From the NCBI GenBank assembly GCA_902623975.1, contig CACNVR010000002.1:62001-126000 (forward strand): 64,000 bases of DNA, given 5' to 3'. The position numbers and the translations under genes are program-made. Of the stretch, positions 1 to 8,721 are shown piece by piece. Under the pieces are notes generated by a model. It was not told the origin of the DNA. It was given only the letters and a program-made list of their open reading frames with translations, and searched no databases. How positions within the stretch are numbered: position 1 is the stretch's first letter; every line of letters starts with the position of its first letter. This DNA is from an uncultured Pelagibacteraceae bacterium (GTDB taxonomy: Bacteria; Pseudomonadota; Alphaproteobacteria; Pelagibacterales; Pelagibacteraceae).

Positions 1-1
1 A

Positions 2-955
2 AAATCTACTACATGTCAATTGATGTATGAAGTTTTATTAAATCAAAAATTTGATGTTAGATTGGTCGGCAATATTGGTAATCCCATTTTAAATTTAAAA
101 AGAATTAAGAAGAAAACAATTTTTGTAATTGAGGCTTCATCTTATCAATTAGAATATAGCAAGTATTTTAGGTCGAAGTATTCAGTTATATTAAATTTAG
201 CACCTGATCATCTTGAAAGACATAAAACTTTAAACAATTATATTAACGCGAAATTTGAATTATTAAAAAATCAAATTAAAGGTGATTTGGCTTTTATAAA
301 CAAGAATGACTATTTTATTTCAAAAAAAATTAAAAGAAATAAATATAAAAGTAAATTAATTAAGGTAGATACAAAAAAGATAAGCAGATTTATAAAACAA
401 AAATATAATAATTATTTTTTTACCAGAACAAATAAAGAAAATTTATCTTTTGTCTTAGCTATATCAAAAAAAATAAATCTTAAAAAAGACTTATTAAATG
501 AAACTATAAAAAATTTTAAAGGACTTAAGTATCGTCAACAAGTAGTTTTTCAAAAAAAAAATATCACAATAATTAACGATTCTAAGTCTACTAGTTTTTC
601 GTCATCAATAGATCTTCTAAAATCTGGTGGTAATATTTATTGGATATTAGGTGGAGTTAATAAAAAAGGAGATAAATTTAAAATATCAAAAAAAGATTGT
701 AAAAATGTCAAAGCTTTCATTTTTGGGAAAAATAAAAAATTTTTCATAAAAAAACTTAAAGGTAAAATTGAATATAAGTGTTTTTTAAATCTCAAAGATA
801 CTATTAAAAAAATTTCAGATATGAGCAAAAAACAAAAAGTTGATAATAAGATTATCTTATTTAGTCCCAGTGCAGCATCATTCGACAGCTTTTTAAACTT
901 TGAGGATAGAGGGCAATATTTCAACAAAATTATTAAAAAGCACAAATGGATATAA
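2..955 (+). CDS. murD: UDP-N-acetylmuramoylalanine--D-glutamate ligase, 5' partial
   Basis: MurD adds D-glutamate to UDP-MurNAc-L-alanine in the cytoplasm, using ATP. The reading frame is open to the window edge and begins inside the Mur-ligase P-loop (visible K-S-T-T from base 2), so the N-terminal UDP-binding domain is cut off by the window. The first ATG inside the window is therefore not the real start. Visible family motifs are the central-domain stretch ending in DHLERH, the C-terminal-domain motif NDSKST, the glycine-rich ILGGVNKKGD and the family ending FSPSAASFDSF followed by FEDRG. The stop lies 10 bases inside ftsW, which fits one co-transcribed division and wall cluster. Identification is firm; only the 5' end is missing. 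Confidence 0.95.
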   Translation, partial: KSTTCQLMYEVLLNQKFDVRLVGNIGNPILNLKRIKKKTIFVIEASSYQLEYSKYFRSKYSVILNLAPDHLERHKTLNNYINAKFELLKNQIKGDLAFINKNDYFISKKIKRNKYKSKLIKVDTKKISRFIKQKYNNYFFTRTNKENLSFVLAISKKINLKKDLLNETIKNFKGLKYRQQVVFQKKNITIINDSKSTSFSSSIDLLKSGGNIYWILGGVNKKGDKFKISKKDCKNVKAFIFGKNKKFFIKKLKGKIEYKCFLNLKDTIKKISDMSKKQKVDNKIILFSPSAASFDSFLNFEDRGQYFNKIIKKHKWI

Positions 956-2070
956 AAAATTTTATATTTAGAAAATATTATGAATGGTGGAAAAATTTAG
1001 ATAAATTTATTTTTTCTGTCATTATTTTATTGTTTTTAACAGGATTATTTTTTTCACTAGTATCAACATCATTAATAGCATCAGACAAATTAGATACTAA
1101 TGATTATTCATTTTTTTTTAAACATCTTGTTTTCATCATTTTAGGTCTGATAATTATTTTTTTATTTTCATCTTTAGATCAGGAGCAACTTTATAAATTT
1201 TCTGTTATGATTTTTTTAATTTCAACAGTTTTATTGGTTTTAGTACCAATTATAGGAGTTGAGGTGAAAGGATCTAAAAGATGGATTGATTTTTACTTAT
1301 TACCAAGATTTCAACCAATAGAACTTGTTAAACCTTTTTTAATTATATTTGTAAGTCTAACTTTAACTTATAAAAGATATCACAACATATATTTAAAGTA
1401 TTTATTTTCATTTTTAATTACACTTTTTATAGCTTTGTTATTAGCAATGCAGCCAGATATAGGTCAGACTATTTTAATTTTTTCAAGTTGGTTAATATTA
1501 ATTTTTACCTCAGGAATAAACATTTTACCTTTAATAATATTATTTTTTACTTTAGTGTCTGTAATTTTATACTTAATTTTTTTTGTTAATAAATTTGAAT
1601 ATATTAAAGATAGACTTTTTTCCTTTTTTGATAGTGATACTGGAACTCATAATTTTCAATCTGATAAAGCAATTGAGTCAATTATTAGCGGTGGTTTTTT
1701 TGGAAAGGGTATAGGAGAAGGAACTCTAAAAAATAGAGTTCCAGAAGCTCATACAGATTATATTATTTCAGTTATTTCTGAGGAATTTGGTATTATTGCC
1801 ATAATTTTAATTTTATCGTTATTTTTAATATTTATCTATTCAGTTTTTAAAAAGGTCTATTTAGAAGATAATGAAAAAACAAAATTAGTATTAGTAGGAT
1901 GTTCAAGTTTGATTTTGATGCAAACAATTATACACACTGGTGTAAATATAAGACTTTTTCCTACAACTGGTATGACACTACCTTTTATAAGTTACGGAGG
2001 CTCATCTATCATAAGTATTTCTATTTTATCAGGTATAATATTGAATTTAACAAAAAGAAAAATTTATTAA
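946..2070 (+). CDS. ftsW: Peptidoglycan glycosyltransferase FtsW (SEDS family)
   Basis: FtsW is the polytopic inner-membrane septal peptidoglycan polymerase that works with a class B PBP at the divisome. The 374-residue product is almost entirely hydrophobic helices with SEDS landmarks: GSKRWIDFYLLPRFQPIELVKP, split here as GSKRWID and RFQPIELVKP, then MQPDIGQT in the middle and LPFISYGGSS near the C-terminus. A second SEDS gene at 39265 sits beside mrdA and is RodA, so this copy in the mur cluster is assigned to FtsW by context. Its ATG overlaps the murD end by 10 bases and murG begins 1 base after its stop, so translation is probably coupled. Confidence 0.94.
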   Translation: MDIKNFIFRKYYEWWKNLDKFIFSVIILLFLTGLFFSLVSTSLIASDKLDTNDYSFFFKHLVFIILGLIIIFLFSSLDQEQLYKFSVMIFLISTVLLVLVPIIGVEVKGSKRWIDFYLLPRFQPIELVKPFLIIFVSLTLTYKRYHNIYLKYLFSFLITLFIALLLAMQPDIGQTILIFSSWLILIFTSGINILPLIILFFTLVSVILYLIFFVNKFEYIKDRLFSFFDSDTGTHNFQSDKAIESIISGGFFGKGIGEGTLKNRVPEAHTDYIISVISEEFGIIAIILILSLFLIFIYSVFKKVYLEDNEKTKLVLVGCSSLILMQTIIHTGVNIRLFPTTGMTLPFISYGGSSIISISILSGIILNLTKRKIY

Positions 2071-2071
2071 G

Positions 2072-3136
2072 ATGAAAAAAAATTTTTTAATAACAACGGG
2101 TGGATCAGGCGGTCATGTGATACCAGCTTGTATACTTTATGAGCATTTAAGGGAAGATTATAATGTAATAATTTCTACTGATAAAAGAGGATTAAAATAT
2201 TTTGATAAAGATTTATCTCAATTAGAAATTATAAATATGCCTAAATTGAATAATATTTTTTTTTTACCTTTTAACATTTTTTTTATTTTTTTCTTATTCA
2301 TAAAGTCAATAATTTTACTTAACCGTAATAAAATAGATAAAATTTTTTCAACTGGGGGATATATGTCTTTACCAATAATTCTTGCTGCAAAATTTTTAAG
2401 AAAAGATATTTATCTTATTGAACCTAACCAAGTCTTAGGTAGAGCTAATAAGTTTTTTTTAAGATCTTGTAGAAAAATTTTTTGTTATACAGATAAGTTA
2501 CTAAATTTTCCTGAAAATCAAAAAAAAAAAATAATTAAGATTTTTCCTTTGGTAAAAAAATATATTTATGAATTACAGTCATCCTCTAATAGTAATGACA
2601 AAATTAAATTACTGGTAGTTGGAGGTAGCCAAGGTGCAAAAATTTTTGATAATGATTTAAAAAACGCTATTGTAAATATTTCTAAACACATTCCCTTAAA
2701 AATAATTCATCAAACAAGTAAAAAAAATATACCTCTATTGAATGACTTTTATTTGAAAAATGATATTGAAAATGAAATTTTCAATTTTGAAAAAAACATA
2801 GCGGTGATGATAAATCAGACTGATATTTGTATAACTAGAGCAGGGGCCTCAACATTAGCTGAATTGTCTTTTTTGAATGTTCCATTTATAGCTGTACCTC
2901 TACCAACTTCAAAAGATAATCATCAGTTTGAAAACGCCAATTTTTACAGAAATAACGACTGTTGTTGGATTATTGAGGAAAACCTGTTTGAAAAAACAAT
3001 AGAGAAAACTTTAAAACATATTTTAGAAAAAAAAATTGATTATTTAAATAAAAAAAGAAATTTGAAAAAATTAAATTACCAAAATACCTGGATTAATGTT
3101 AATCAAAAAATATTAAATAATATAAATGAAAATTGA
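2072..3136 (+). CDS. murG: UDP-GlcNAc:lipid I N-acetylglucosaminyltransferase MurG
   Basis: MurG transfers GlcNAc from UDP-GlcNAc to lipid I to make lipid II on the inner face of the cytoplasmic membrane. The 354-residue protein shows the two-Rossmann GT-B layout: N-terminal glycine loop TTGGSGGHVIPA, an unusually hydrophobic stretch around residues 65-85 suited to membrane contact, the second loop VVGGSQGAKIFD, and the donor-sugar motif ITRAGASTLAEL. Its C-terminus overlaps murC by 11 bases. Length and motifs are normal for the family. Confidence 0.95.
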   Translation: MKKNFLITTGGSGGHVIPACILYEHLREDYNVIISTDKRGLKYFDKDLSQLEIINMPKLNNIFFLPFNIFFIFFLFIKSIILLNRNKIDKIFSTGGYMSLPIILAAKFLRKDIYLIEPNQVLGRANKFFLRSCRKIFCYTDKLLNFPENQKKKIIKIFPLVKKYIYELQSSSNSNDKIKLLVVGGSQGAKIFDNDLKNAIVNISKHIPLKIIHQTSKKNIPLLNDFYLKNDIENEIFNFEKNIAVMINQTDICITRAGASTLAELSFLNVPFIAVPLPTSKDNHQFENANFYRNNDCCWIIEENLFEKTIEKTLKHILEKKIDYLNKKRNLKKLNYQNTWINVNQKILNNINEN

Positions 3137-4520
3137 ATTAGCAAAGACAGAAATAATCCATTTTGTTGGAATTGGCGGTATTGGCATGAGTGGACTATCT
3201 TTGATAATGAAGGGTAAGGGTTTTAATGTTCAAGGTAGTGATTTGAATTCAAATAAAAATATTGAGAGATTAAAAAAAGAAAAAATTAAAATATTTATAG
3301 GTCAAAAAAAACAAAATCTTAAAAATGCTACTATTGTAGTTGTCTCCTCAGCTATTAAAAAAAATAATCCTGAAATAATTGAAGCTAAAAGAAAAAAATT
3401 ACCAATAATTACAAGAGGCAAGATGTTAGCACATATAGTTTCATTAATGAAAAATATAGTTGTGGTGGGTTCTCACGGCAAAACAACAACTACTTCGTTA
3501 GTAGCATCAATATTTCAAAAAACTAAATTAGACCCAACTATAATTAATGGAGGTGTGATAAATTCAATTAAAAATACAGCTGTATTAGGAAAAAGTGATT
3601 GGTCAATACTTGAAGCAGATGAGTCGGATGGTAGTTTTATTCATATTCCTCCCACTTATTCTATAATTACAAACATAGATAGAGAGCATATGGATTATTA
3701 CAAATCAATTGATGAATTAAAAAAATATTTTGTTAAATTTATAGAAAAAGTTCCTTCATTTGGAAAATCGTTTATTTGTTTAGATGATCAGATCAACTAT
3801 CAGATGATTAGAAAGTTTAAAAACTTAAATTTTTATACTTATGGAACACATAAAGAGGCAAATTTTTTAATTAAAAAAATTTTCCAAGCCAAAAAATATA
3901 CAGAGTTTGACTTGCAAGTAAATGTTCCAAACAAAAAAAAGATAAGAATTAAGAATATAAGAATACCATTACTTGGTATTCATAATGTAAGAAATTCTGT
4001 AGCAGCTGCAGCTGTTGCTATTACGGTTGGTATTTCAATTAAAAATATCAAAAAGGGTTTAATAAATTTTAAGGGAGTACAAAGAAGGTTTAATAAAATT
4101 TTTACTTACAATAATGTTGATTTTTATGATGATTATGCACATCATCCAACAGAAATTAAAGTTGTATTAGAAGGTGTTAATAAAGTTTACCAAGGCTATA
4201 AAAAGGTGTGTGTTTTCCAGCCTCATCGAATTTCAAGACTGAGAGATTTAAGAAAAGAATTTTCTTTAGCTTTCCAGAATGCTGACGAAGTAATTTTATG
4301 TCCAATTTATACTGCTGGAGAAAAGCTTAAATTAGGATTTAGTTATAAAAATTTTGCAAAGGAAATTATTAGAAATTCAAAGGTAAGATTATTTTTAGTA
4401 AATGATTTTAATCAACTGGCTGAATTTATTAAAAAAAATATTTATGGAAAAAAAATTGTGATTGGCATGGGCGCAGGATCAATCTCTAATTGGATGAGAA
4501 AACTACCACAATTGATGTAA
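3126..4520 (+). CDS. murC: UDP-N-acetylmuramate--L-alanine ligase
   Basis: MurC joins L-alanine to UDP-MurNAc, the first cytoplasmic step of stem-peptide assembly. The 464-residue protein has the N-terminal glycine-rich UDP site (HFVGIGGIGMSGL), the Mur ligase P-loop GSHGKTTTT at about residue 115, the EADESDGSF metal/ATP region, and the C-terminal motif DDYAHHPTEI. The stop overlaps the preferred murB start as TAATG, a tight coupling junction. The order murG-murC-murB-ddl is the usual proteobacterial dcw order. Confidence 0.96.
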   Translation: MKIELAKTEIIHFVGIGGIGMSGLSLIMKGKGFNVQGSDLNSNKNIERLKKEKIKIFIGQKKQNLKNATIVVVSSAIKKNNPEIIEAKRKKLPIITRGKMLAHIVSLMKNIVVVGSHGKTTTTSLVASIFQKTKLDPTIINGGVINSIKNTAVLGKSDWSILEADESDGSFIHIPPTYSIITNIDREHMDYYKSIDELKKYFVKFIEKVPSFGKSFICLDDQINYQMIRKFKNLNFYTYGTHKEANFLIKKIFQAKKYTEFDLQVNVPNKKKIRIKNIRIPLLGIHNVRNSVAAAAVAITVGISIKNIKKGLINFKGVQRRFNKIFTYNNVDFYDDYAHHPTEIKVVLEGVNKVYQGYKKVCVFQPHRISRLRDLRKEFSLAFQNADEVILCPIYTAGEKLKLGFSYKNFAKEIIRNSKVRLFLVNDFNQLAEFIKKNIYGKKIVIGMGAGSISNWMRKLPQLM

Positions 4521-5428
4521 TGGAAGTAAATGAATTAAAAAACCTGTTAAGTGATTTTAATAAAGATTTAATATTTGAGTGTGATTTAAAGAAAAAAAAT
4601 TGGTTTAATATTGGTGGAAAGGCAAAAGTTTTTTATAAAGCAGATAATTTAAAAGATTTAATAAATTTTTTAAAAAAACTTGATGAAAATGAAAAAATTT
4701 TTATTCTTGGTGCAGGTTCAAATACTCTTATATCTGACAACTTATTTAACGGTGTAGTAATTAAACTAGGTAAAAATTTTGGTAAAATTTCTTTGCATGG
4801 TAAAGACGTAATAATTGCTGGAAGTTCTGTATTAGATAAGTCTTTATCAGATTTTGCTATGAATAATAATTTAAGTGGATTTGAATTTTTATCATGTATT
4901 CCTGGGACTGTGGGCGGTGGCATCAGGATGAATGCAGGATGCTTTAATAAAGAATTTAAAGATATCTTACTATCGATACAGGCAATAGATAAAATTGGAA
5001 ATGTCGTAACCATTCCGTCAAAAGATATAAAATTTTCATATAGAAAAAATGATATTTCGGAGGATTTAATTTTTTTAAGTGCTTCATTTAAAGGTACTAA
5101 AAGTAATTTTTTAACTATAAAAAATGAGGTAATGAGATTAAAAATTGAAAAAGAAAAAAATCAACCAACTAAAGTAAAAACAGGAGGTAGCACCTTTAAA
5201 AATCCCATATCTCAAACAGATAGAAAAGTTTGGGAGTTAATAAAGGAGTCAGTTCCTTTAGATAAGAGATTTGGAGATGCGTGTATATCTGAAAAACATT
5301 GTAATTTTTTTGTAAACAAAGGTAATGCGAAATTTGAAGATATGGAGAAGCTGATTGATTACGTTTCAAAAAGTGTTTTAGAAAAAACCGGAATTAATTT
5401 AGAAAAAGAAATAAAGATTTTAAAATAA
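4520..5428 (+). CDS. murB: UDP-N-acetylenolpyruvoylglucosamine reductase
   Basis: MurB reduces UDP-GlcNAc-enolpyruvate to UDP-MurNAc with FAD and NADPH. Visible landmarks are NIGGKA near the start, the FAD phosphate loop LGAGSNTLISD, PGTVGGGIRMNAG, the catalytic-serine region TGGSTFKNP and a C-terminal HCNFFVNKGNA segment, which together indicate a type I enzyme. An in-frame ATG exists 30 bases earlier at 4490 inside murC, but the ATG at 4520 forms a TAATG junction with the murC stop and gives a normal N-terminus (302 residues), so it is preferred. ddl starts one base after the stop. Confidence 0.94.
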   Translation: MEVNELKNLLSDFNKDLIFECDLKKKNWFNIGGKAKVFYKADNLKDLINFLKKLDENEKIFILGAGSNTLISDNLFNGVVIKLGKNFGKISLHGKDVIIAGSSVLDKSLSDFAMNNNLSGFEFLSCIPGTVGGGIRMNAGCFNKEFKDILLSIQAIDKIGNVVTIPSKDIKFSYRKNDISEDLIFLSASFKGTKSNFLTIKNEVMRLKIEKEKNQPTKVKTGGSTFKNPISQTDRKVWELIKESVPLDKRFGDACISEKHCNFFVNKGNAKFEDMEKLIDYVSKSVLEKTGINLEKEIKILK

Positions 5429-5429
5429 C

Positions 5430-6344
5430 TTGAAAAAAAAAATATTAATATTGTCGGGTGGAATATCTAAAGAGAGATATATAAGTCTAGATACAGGCAA
5501 ACAGGTTGGAAGAGAACTTGTAAAAAATGGTTATAAAGTAAAATTCTCTGAACCAAATTATAATTTATTTAGTGCTATAAAATCATTTAAACCAAACATA
5601 ATATTTAATGCATTACACGGACAATTCGGTGAGGATGGTTACATTCAAGCAATATTAGAAACTACAAAAATACCCTATACTCATTCAGGCGTAATCTCAT
5701 CCGCAATAGCAATGGATAAAGAATTATCAAAAAAAATATTTTTAAAAAATGATATCTGTACTCCAAACTTTATAAGTTACTCCTTTGATAAGTCTAAATT
5801 AGAACTCACAAGAATTATTAGTAAAAAATTAAAATTTCCTGTAGTAATTAAACCAATAAACGAGGGATCAAGTGTTAACGTTTTTATTTGTTCCAAAACA
5901 AATTTTTTTAAGATAATTCAACGATTAAAAGATTATAAAAAGATATTAATAGAGGAATTCATTCCAGGACGTGAAATACAAGCAGCAATAATTGGTAAGA
6001 AAAAATTAGGAGCAATTGAATTAAAACCAAAAAGAAAATTTTATGATTACCAAGCTAAATATAACTTAAAAGCAAAAACAAAACATATTATTCCAGTTAA
6101 ACTATCTAAAAAAGATTATGATAAAATAATGAGTATTTCACTGAAAGCCCACAATCTGATTGGTTGTAGAGGCGTTACACGCTCTGACTTCAAATTTTTT
6201 AGGGGGAAATTTTATTTACTCGAAATCAATACTCAACCTGGCATGACAAATCTCTCTTTGGTTCCCGAGATAGCTGCTTATCGTGGAATAAATTTTATTA
6301 AACTTCTTGAATTAATTTTAAAAGATGCTGGCACTAAAAAGTAA
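5430..6344 (+). CDS. ddl: D-alanine--D-alanine ligase (TTG start)
   Basis: Ddl makes the D-Ala-D-Ala dipeptide for peptidoglycan through an ATP-grasp mechanism. The 304-residue protein has the family features LSGGISKER at the N-terminus, LHGQFGEDG, the ATP-grasp strand VVIKPINEGSS, EFIPGREI and the metal-binding end EINTQPGMT. The only start that keeps the N-terminal strand is a TTG at 5430, one base after the murB stop, which suggests translational coupling. Its 3' end overlaps ftsQ by 20 bases. Confidence 0.93.
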   Translation: MKKKILILSGGISKERYISLDTGKQVGRELVKNGYKVKFSEPNYNLFSAIKSFKPNIIFNALHGQFGEDGYIQAILETTKIPYTHSGVISSAIAMDKELSKKIFLKNDICTPNFISYSFDKSKLELTRIISKKLKFPVVIKPINEGSSVNVFICSKTNFFKIIQRLKDYKKILIEEFIPGREIQAAIIGKKKLGAIELKPKRKFYDYQAKYNLKAKTKHIIPVKLSKKDYDKIMSISLKAHNLIGCRGVTRSDFKFFRGKFYLLEINTQPGMTNLSLVPEIAAYRGINFIKLLELILKDAGTKK

Positions 6345-6999
6345 AAAGATTTATATATATATTTTTTTATTATTATTTTGCACAACTTTAAATAACAAAT
6401 ATTTCTATAATTTAGATTTCCCTAAAATAAACAATATTGAAGTATCAGGTTTAGAACAAAAAGAAAATATTAAATTAATAAATCAATTAGATTCTTTAAA
6501 GATGAAAAATTTGTTTTTTTTAAAAAAAGATGAAATAGAAAAAATTTTTGACTCAAATTATTTAATTGAAAAATATCATATTTTTAAAAATTATCCCTCA
6601 TCATTAAAACTAAAGATTATTAAAACAAAATTTTTGGCGACTACTAATAGAAATGGAAAATTATACATTATTGGCTCCAATGGAAAGTATATAGAAGGAA
6701 AAAAAGTTATTAATGATATTCCGTTTATTTTTGGTGACGTAGATATTAAAGAATTTTTAAAATTTAAAATGATTATTGATAATTCTGATCTTAATTTTAA
6801 TGAAATTAAAAAACTATTTTATTTTCAATCAGGTCGATGGGATTTAGAAACTAATTCAGGAATTTTAATAAGATATCCAAAGAAAAATCTTAGGCAATCT
6901 TTAAATTTATCTATTAAAATATTAGATGATGAAAATTTTAAAGATGCAAAAATTATAGATCTTCGTCAAAATAAACAAGTTGTAGTAAATGAAAAGTGA
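6325..6999 (+). CDS. ftsQ: Cell division protein FtsQ
   Basis: FtsQ is a bitopic divisome protein that links early and late division proteins. The 224-residue product has a short cytoplasmic start, one membrane segment at about residues 9-20, then a POTRA-like periplasmic part (INNIEVSGL, followed by IFKNYPSSLKLKI) and a beta domain containing IIGSNGKYIEGK. Position between ddl and the ftsA-like gene supports the call, because FtsQ sequences are poorly conserved. It overlaps ddl by 20 bases and the next gene by 11. Confidence 0.88.
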   Translation: MLALKSKKIYIYIFLLLFCTTLNNKYFYNLDFPKINNIEVSGLEQKENIKLINQLDSLKMKNLFFLKKDEIEKIFDSNYLIEKYHIFKNYPSSLKLKIIKTKFLATTNRNGKLYIIGSNGKYIEGKKVINDIPFIFGDVDIKEFLKFKMIIDNSDLNFNEIKKLFYFQSGRWDLETNSGILIRYPKKNLRQSLNLSIKILDDENFKDAKIIDLRQNKQVVVNEK

Positions 7000-7693
7000 T
7001 GCAAATTTGAATTTTTTTCTATTTATTAGTTTTGATAAAATTGAAATCGTTGTTAAAAAAAAATCTAGTTTTGAAGAAATATATAAAAATAAAATTTTGC
7101 TTCAAAATAACTCAGACACATTAAGATTTGAATATTTAGACAAATTTTTAAGTGAAAACGTATTTAAAATTGAAAAAAAAATAAAAAAATTTATTCAAGG
7201 TGTTTACCTTGTTTTTGATAGCAAAGATTATATTCCCATTGAAATTTCTATTAAAAAAAAAAATCACGGTAATTTGATCGAAAAAAAAGATTTAGTATAT
7301 TGTTTAAAAGATGCAAAGGAACAGTGTAAAAAAACTTTAGAAAATAAAAAAATAATACATACGGTTATTGAAAATTACCGAATAGATCAAATTGACTATT
7401 CTTTTTTTCCCAAAGATATAAAATGTGATACTATTTGTTTAGATATAAGATTTATTTGTATTCCAAAAAATATAATTATAAATTTTGAGCAAATTTTAAA
7501 AAAATATCAAATTACCTTAGATCAAATTGCGAGTGCAGAATACGTGAGACAATTTTTTTCTCAAAATGAACATAATTTTTTTGATATGGCAGGCAAAATA
7601 ATTGATGGTTGCAATGAAAATGAGGTGGTATTTGTTAACAAAAGTAAGAAAAATAGAGGATTTTTTGAAAGATTCTTTGATCTTTTTAGTTAA
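6989..7693 (+). CDS. ftsA: FtsA-like protein lacking the ATPase lobes
   Basis: This 234-residue protein occupies the ftsA position after ftsQ but is just over half the usual FtsA length. Residues about 110-190 resemble the FtsA 1C (SHS2) domain: IIHTVIENYRIDQ matches the family pattern vlHviPqeYxiD, and LDQIASAEYVRQFF matches the end of that domain. The next expected block, the actin-like phosphate-2 motif (DIGGGT) with subdomains 2A and 2B, is missing. The protein passes to a short tail ending RGFFERFFDLFS, which looks like the amphipathic membrane-targeting helix at the FtsA C-terminus. If the gene call is right it can bind membrane and partners but cannot bind ATP as FtsA does. It may be a reduced functional adaptor or a decaying gene; the intact frame favours function. 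Confidence 0.72.
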   Translation: MKSDANLNFFLFISFDKIEIVVKKKSSFEEIYKNKILLQNNSDTLRFEYLDKFLSENVFKIEKKIKKFIQGVYLVFDSKDYIPIEISIKKKNHGNLIEKKDLVYCLKDAKEQCKKTLENKKIIHTVIENYRIDQIDYSFFPKDIKCDTICLDIRFICIPKNIIINFEQILKKYQITLDQIASAEYVRQFFSQNEHNFFDMAGKIIDGCNENEVVFVNKSKKNRGFFERFFDLFS

Positions 7694-7757
7694 TTTGTAT
7701 TTTACCGTAATATTTGTTGTTTTTGATATTTGAACCCGAAGTATTAAACCCTTCTAA

Positions 7758-8678
7758 ATGTCAGGGTTAAATCAAAAAACAATTAAAAACAGCTTTTCGT
7801 TAAAAGGTGTAGGGCTTCATACTGGCAAAGAAGTCTTGCTTACTGTTAAACCTGCACAACCTAACTCAGGAATTATCTTCAAAAGAGTAGACATTTCAAA
7901 AGACAACATAATTTTACCGAACGTGTATAATGTAAGCAATGCAGCTTACTGTACAACAATAACAAATGATAGCGGAGTATCGGTATCAACTATAGAACAC
8001 TTAATGGGAGCTCTTTATGGTATAGGAATTGATAACGCTTTAGTTGAAATTAATAATCAGGAAGTTCCTATTTTAGATGGATCTGCAAAAATTTTTGTTA
8101 AGGAAATTTTGAGAGTTGGAATTGAGACAAGCACTACTCCAATAAAAATTATTAAGATAGAAAAAGAAGTTGAATTGGAAAAAGATGAAAAGAATATTAA
8201 GATTAAACCTAGTAAACTTAGTTTAGATATAGATTTTGAAATAAAATATAAGAATACATTAATTGGCACACAAAGAAACTCGATTGATGTTTATAAATCC
8301 AATCTTGACGATATTTATAATTCAAGGACATTTTGTTTATATGAAGATATTGAAAAATTAAGATCAATTAATCTAGCTCTTGGTGGCTCATTAGATAATG
8401 CTATTGTAGTGAGAGATGATCAGATTTTAAACAAAGAAAAAATAAGAAATCCAAAAGAATTTGTTAATCATAAAATTTTAGATTGTATGGGAGATTTATC
8501 TCTTTCTGGCTATAAAATCATTGGGAGTTTAACTTGCTCACAGGGTGGACATTCTTTAACTAATCAGCTTTTAAGAAAAGTGTTTGATGATAATACAAAC
8601 TTTTCAGTTCTTGAGGTAAAAGAAAAAATTGTACCTAATACATTGCTTAACAGAAGACATTTAAAATCTATAGCATAA
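7758..8678 (+). CDS. lpxC: UDP-3-O-acyl-N-acetylglucosamine deacetylase
   Basis: LpxC is the zinc deacetylase that commits UDP-GlcNAc to lipid A synthesis. The 306-residue protein shows SLKGVGLHTG at the N-terminus, the zinc-histidine motif TIEHLMGALYGIGIDNA, VPILDGSA, SRTFCLYED, and the second zinc site HKILDCMGDLSL. Length is normal. It follows the ftsA-like gene after 64 bases with no ftsZ between, which is unlike the common ftsQ-ftsA-ftsZ-lpxC order. A TATTAA box at 7742-7747 lies only about 10 bases before the ATG and could be a -10 element, but no convincing -35 accompanies it. Confidence 0.95.
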   Translation: MSGLNQKTIKNSFSLKGVGLHTGKEVLLTVKPAQPNSGIIFKRVDISKDNIILPNVYNVSNAAYCTTITNDSGVSVSTIEHLMGALYGIGIDNALVEINNQEVPILDGSAKIFVKEILRVGIETSTTPIKIIKIEKEVELEKDEKNIKIKPSKLSLDIDFEIKYKNTLIGTQRNSIDVYKSNLDDIYNSRTFCLYEDIEKLRSINLALGGSLDNAIVVRDDQILNKEKIRNPKEFVNHKILDCMGDLSLSGYKIIGSLTCSQGGHSLTNQLLRKVFDDNTNFSVLEVKEKIVPNTLLNRRHLKSIA

Positions 8679-8721
8679 TAGTTTAGTTTTAATTAAAAAA
8701 CTGATAAATAATTTCATTTTA

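Noticed and set aside
4490-4519. Longer N-terminus for murB from ATG 4490
   Set aside because: It lies within murC and adds ten residues (MDEKTTTIDV) with no family counterpart; the ATG at 4520 overlaps the murC stop in a normal TAATG junction.
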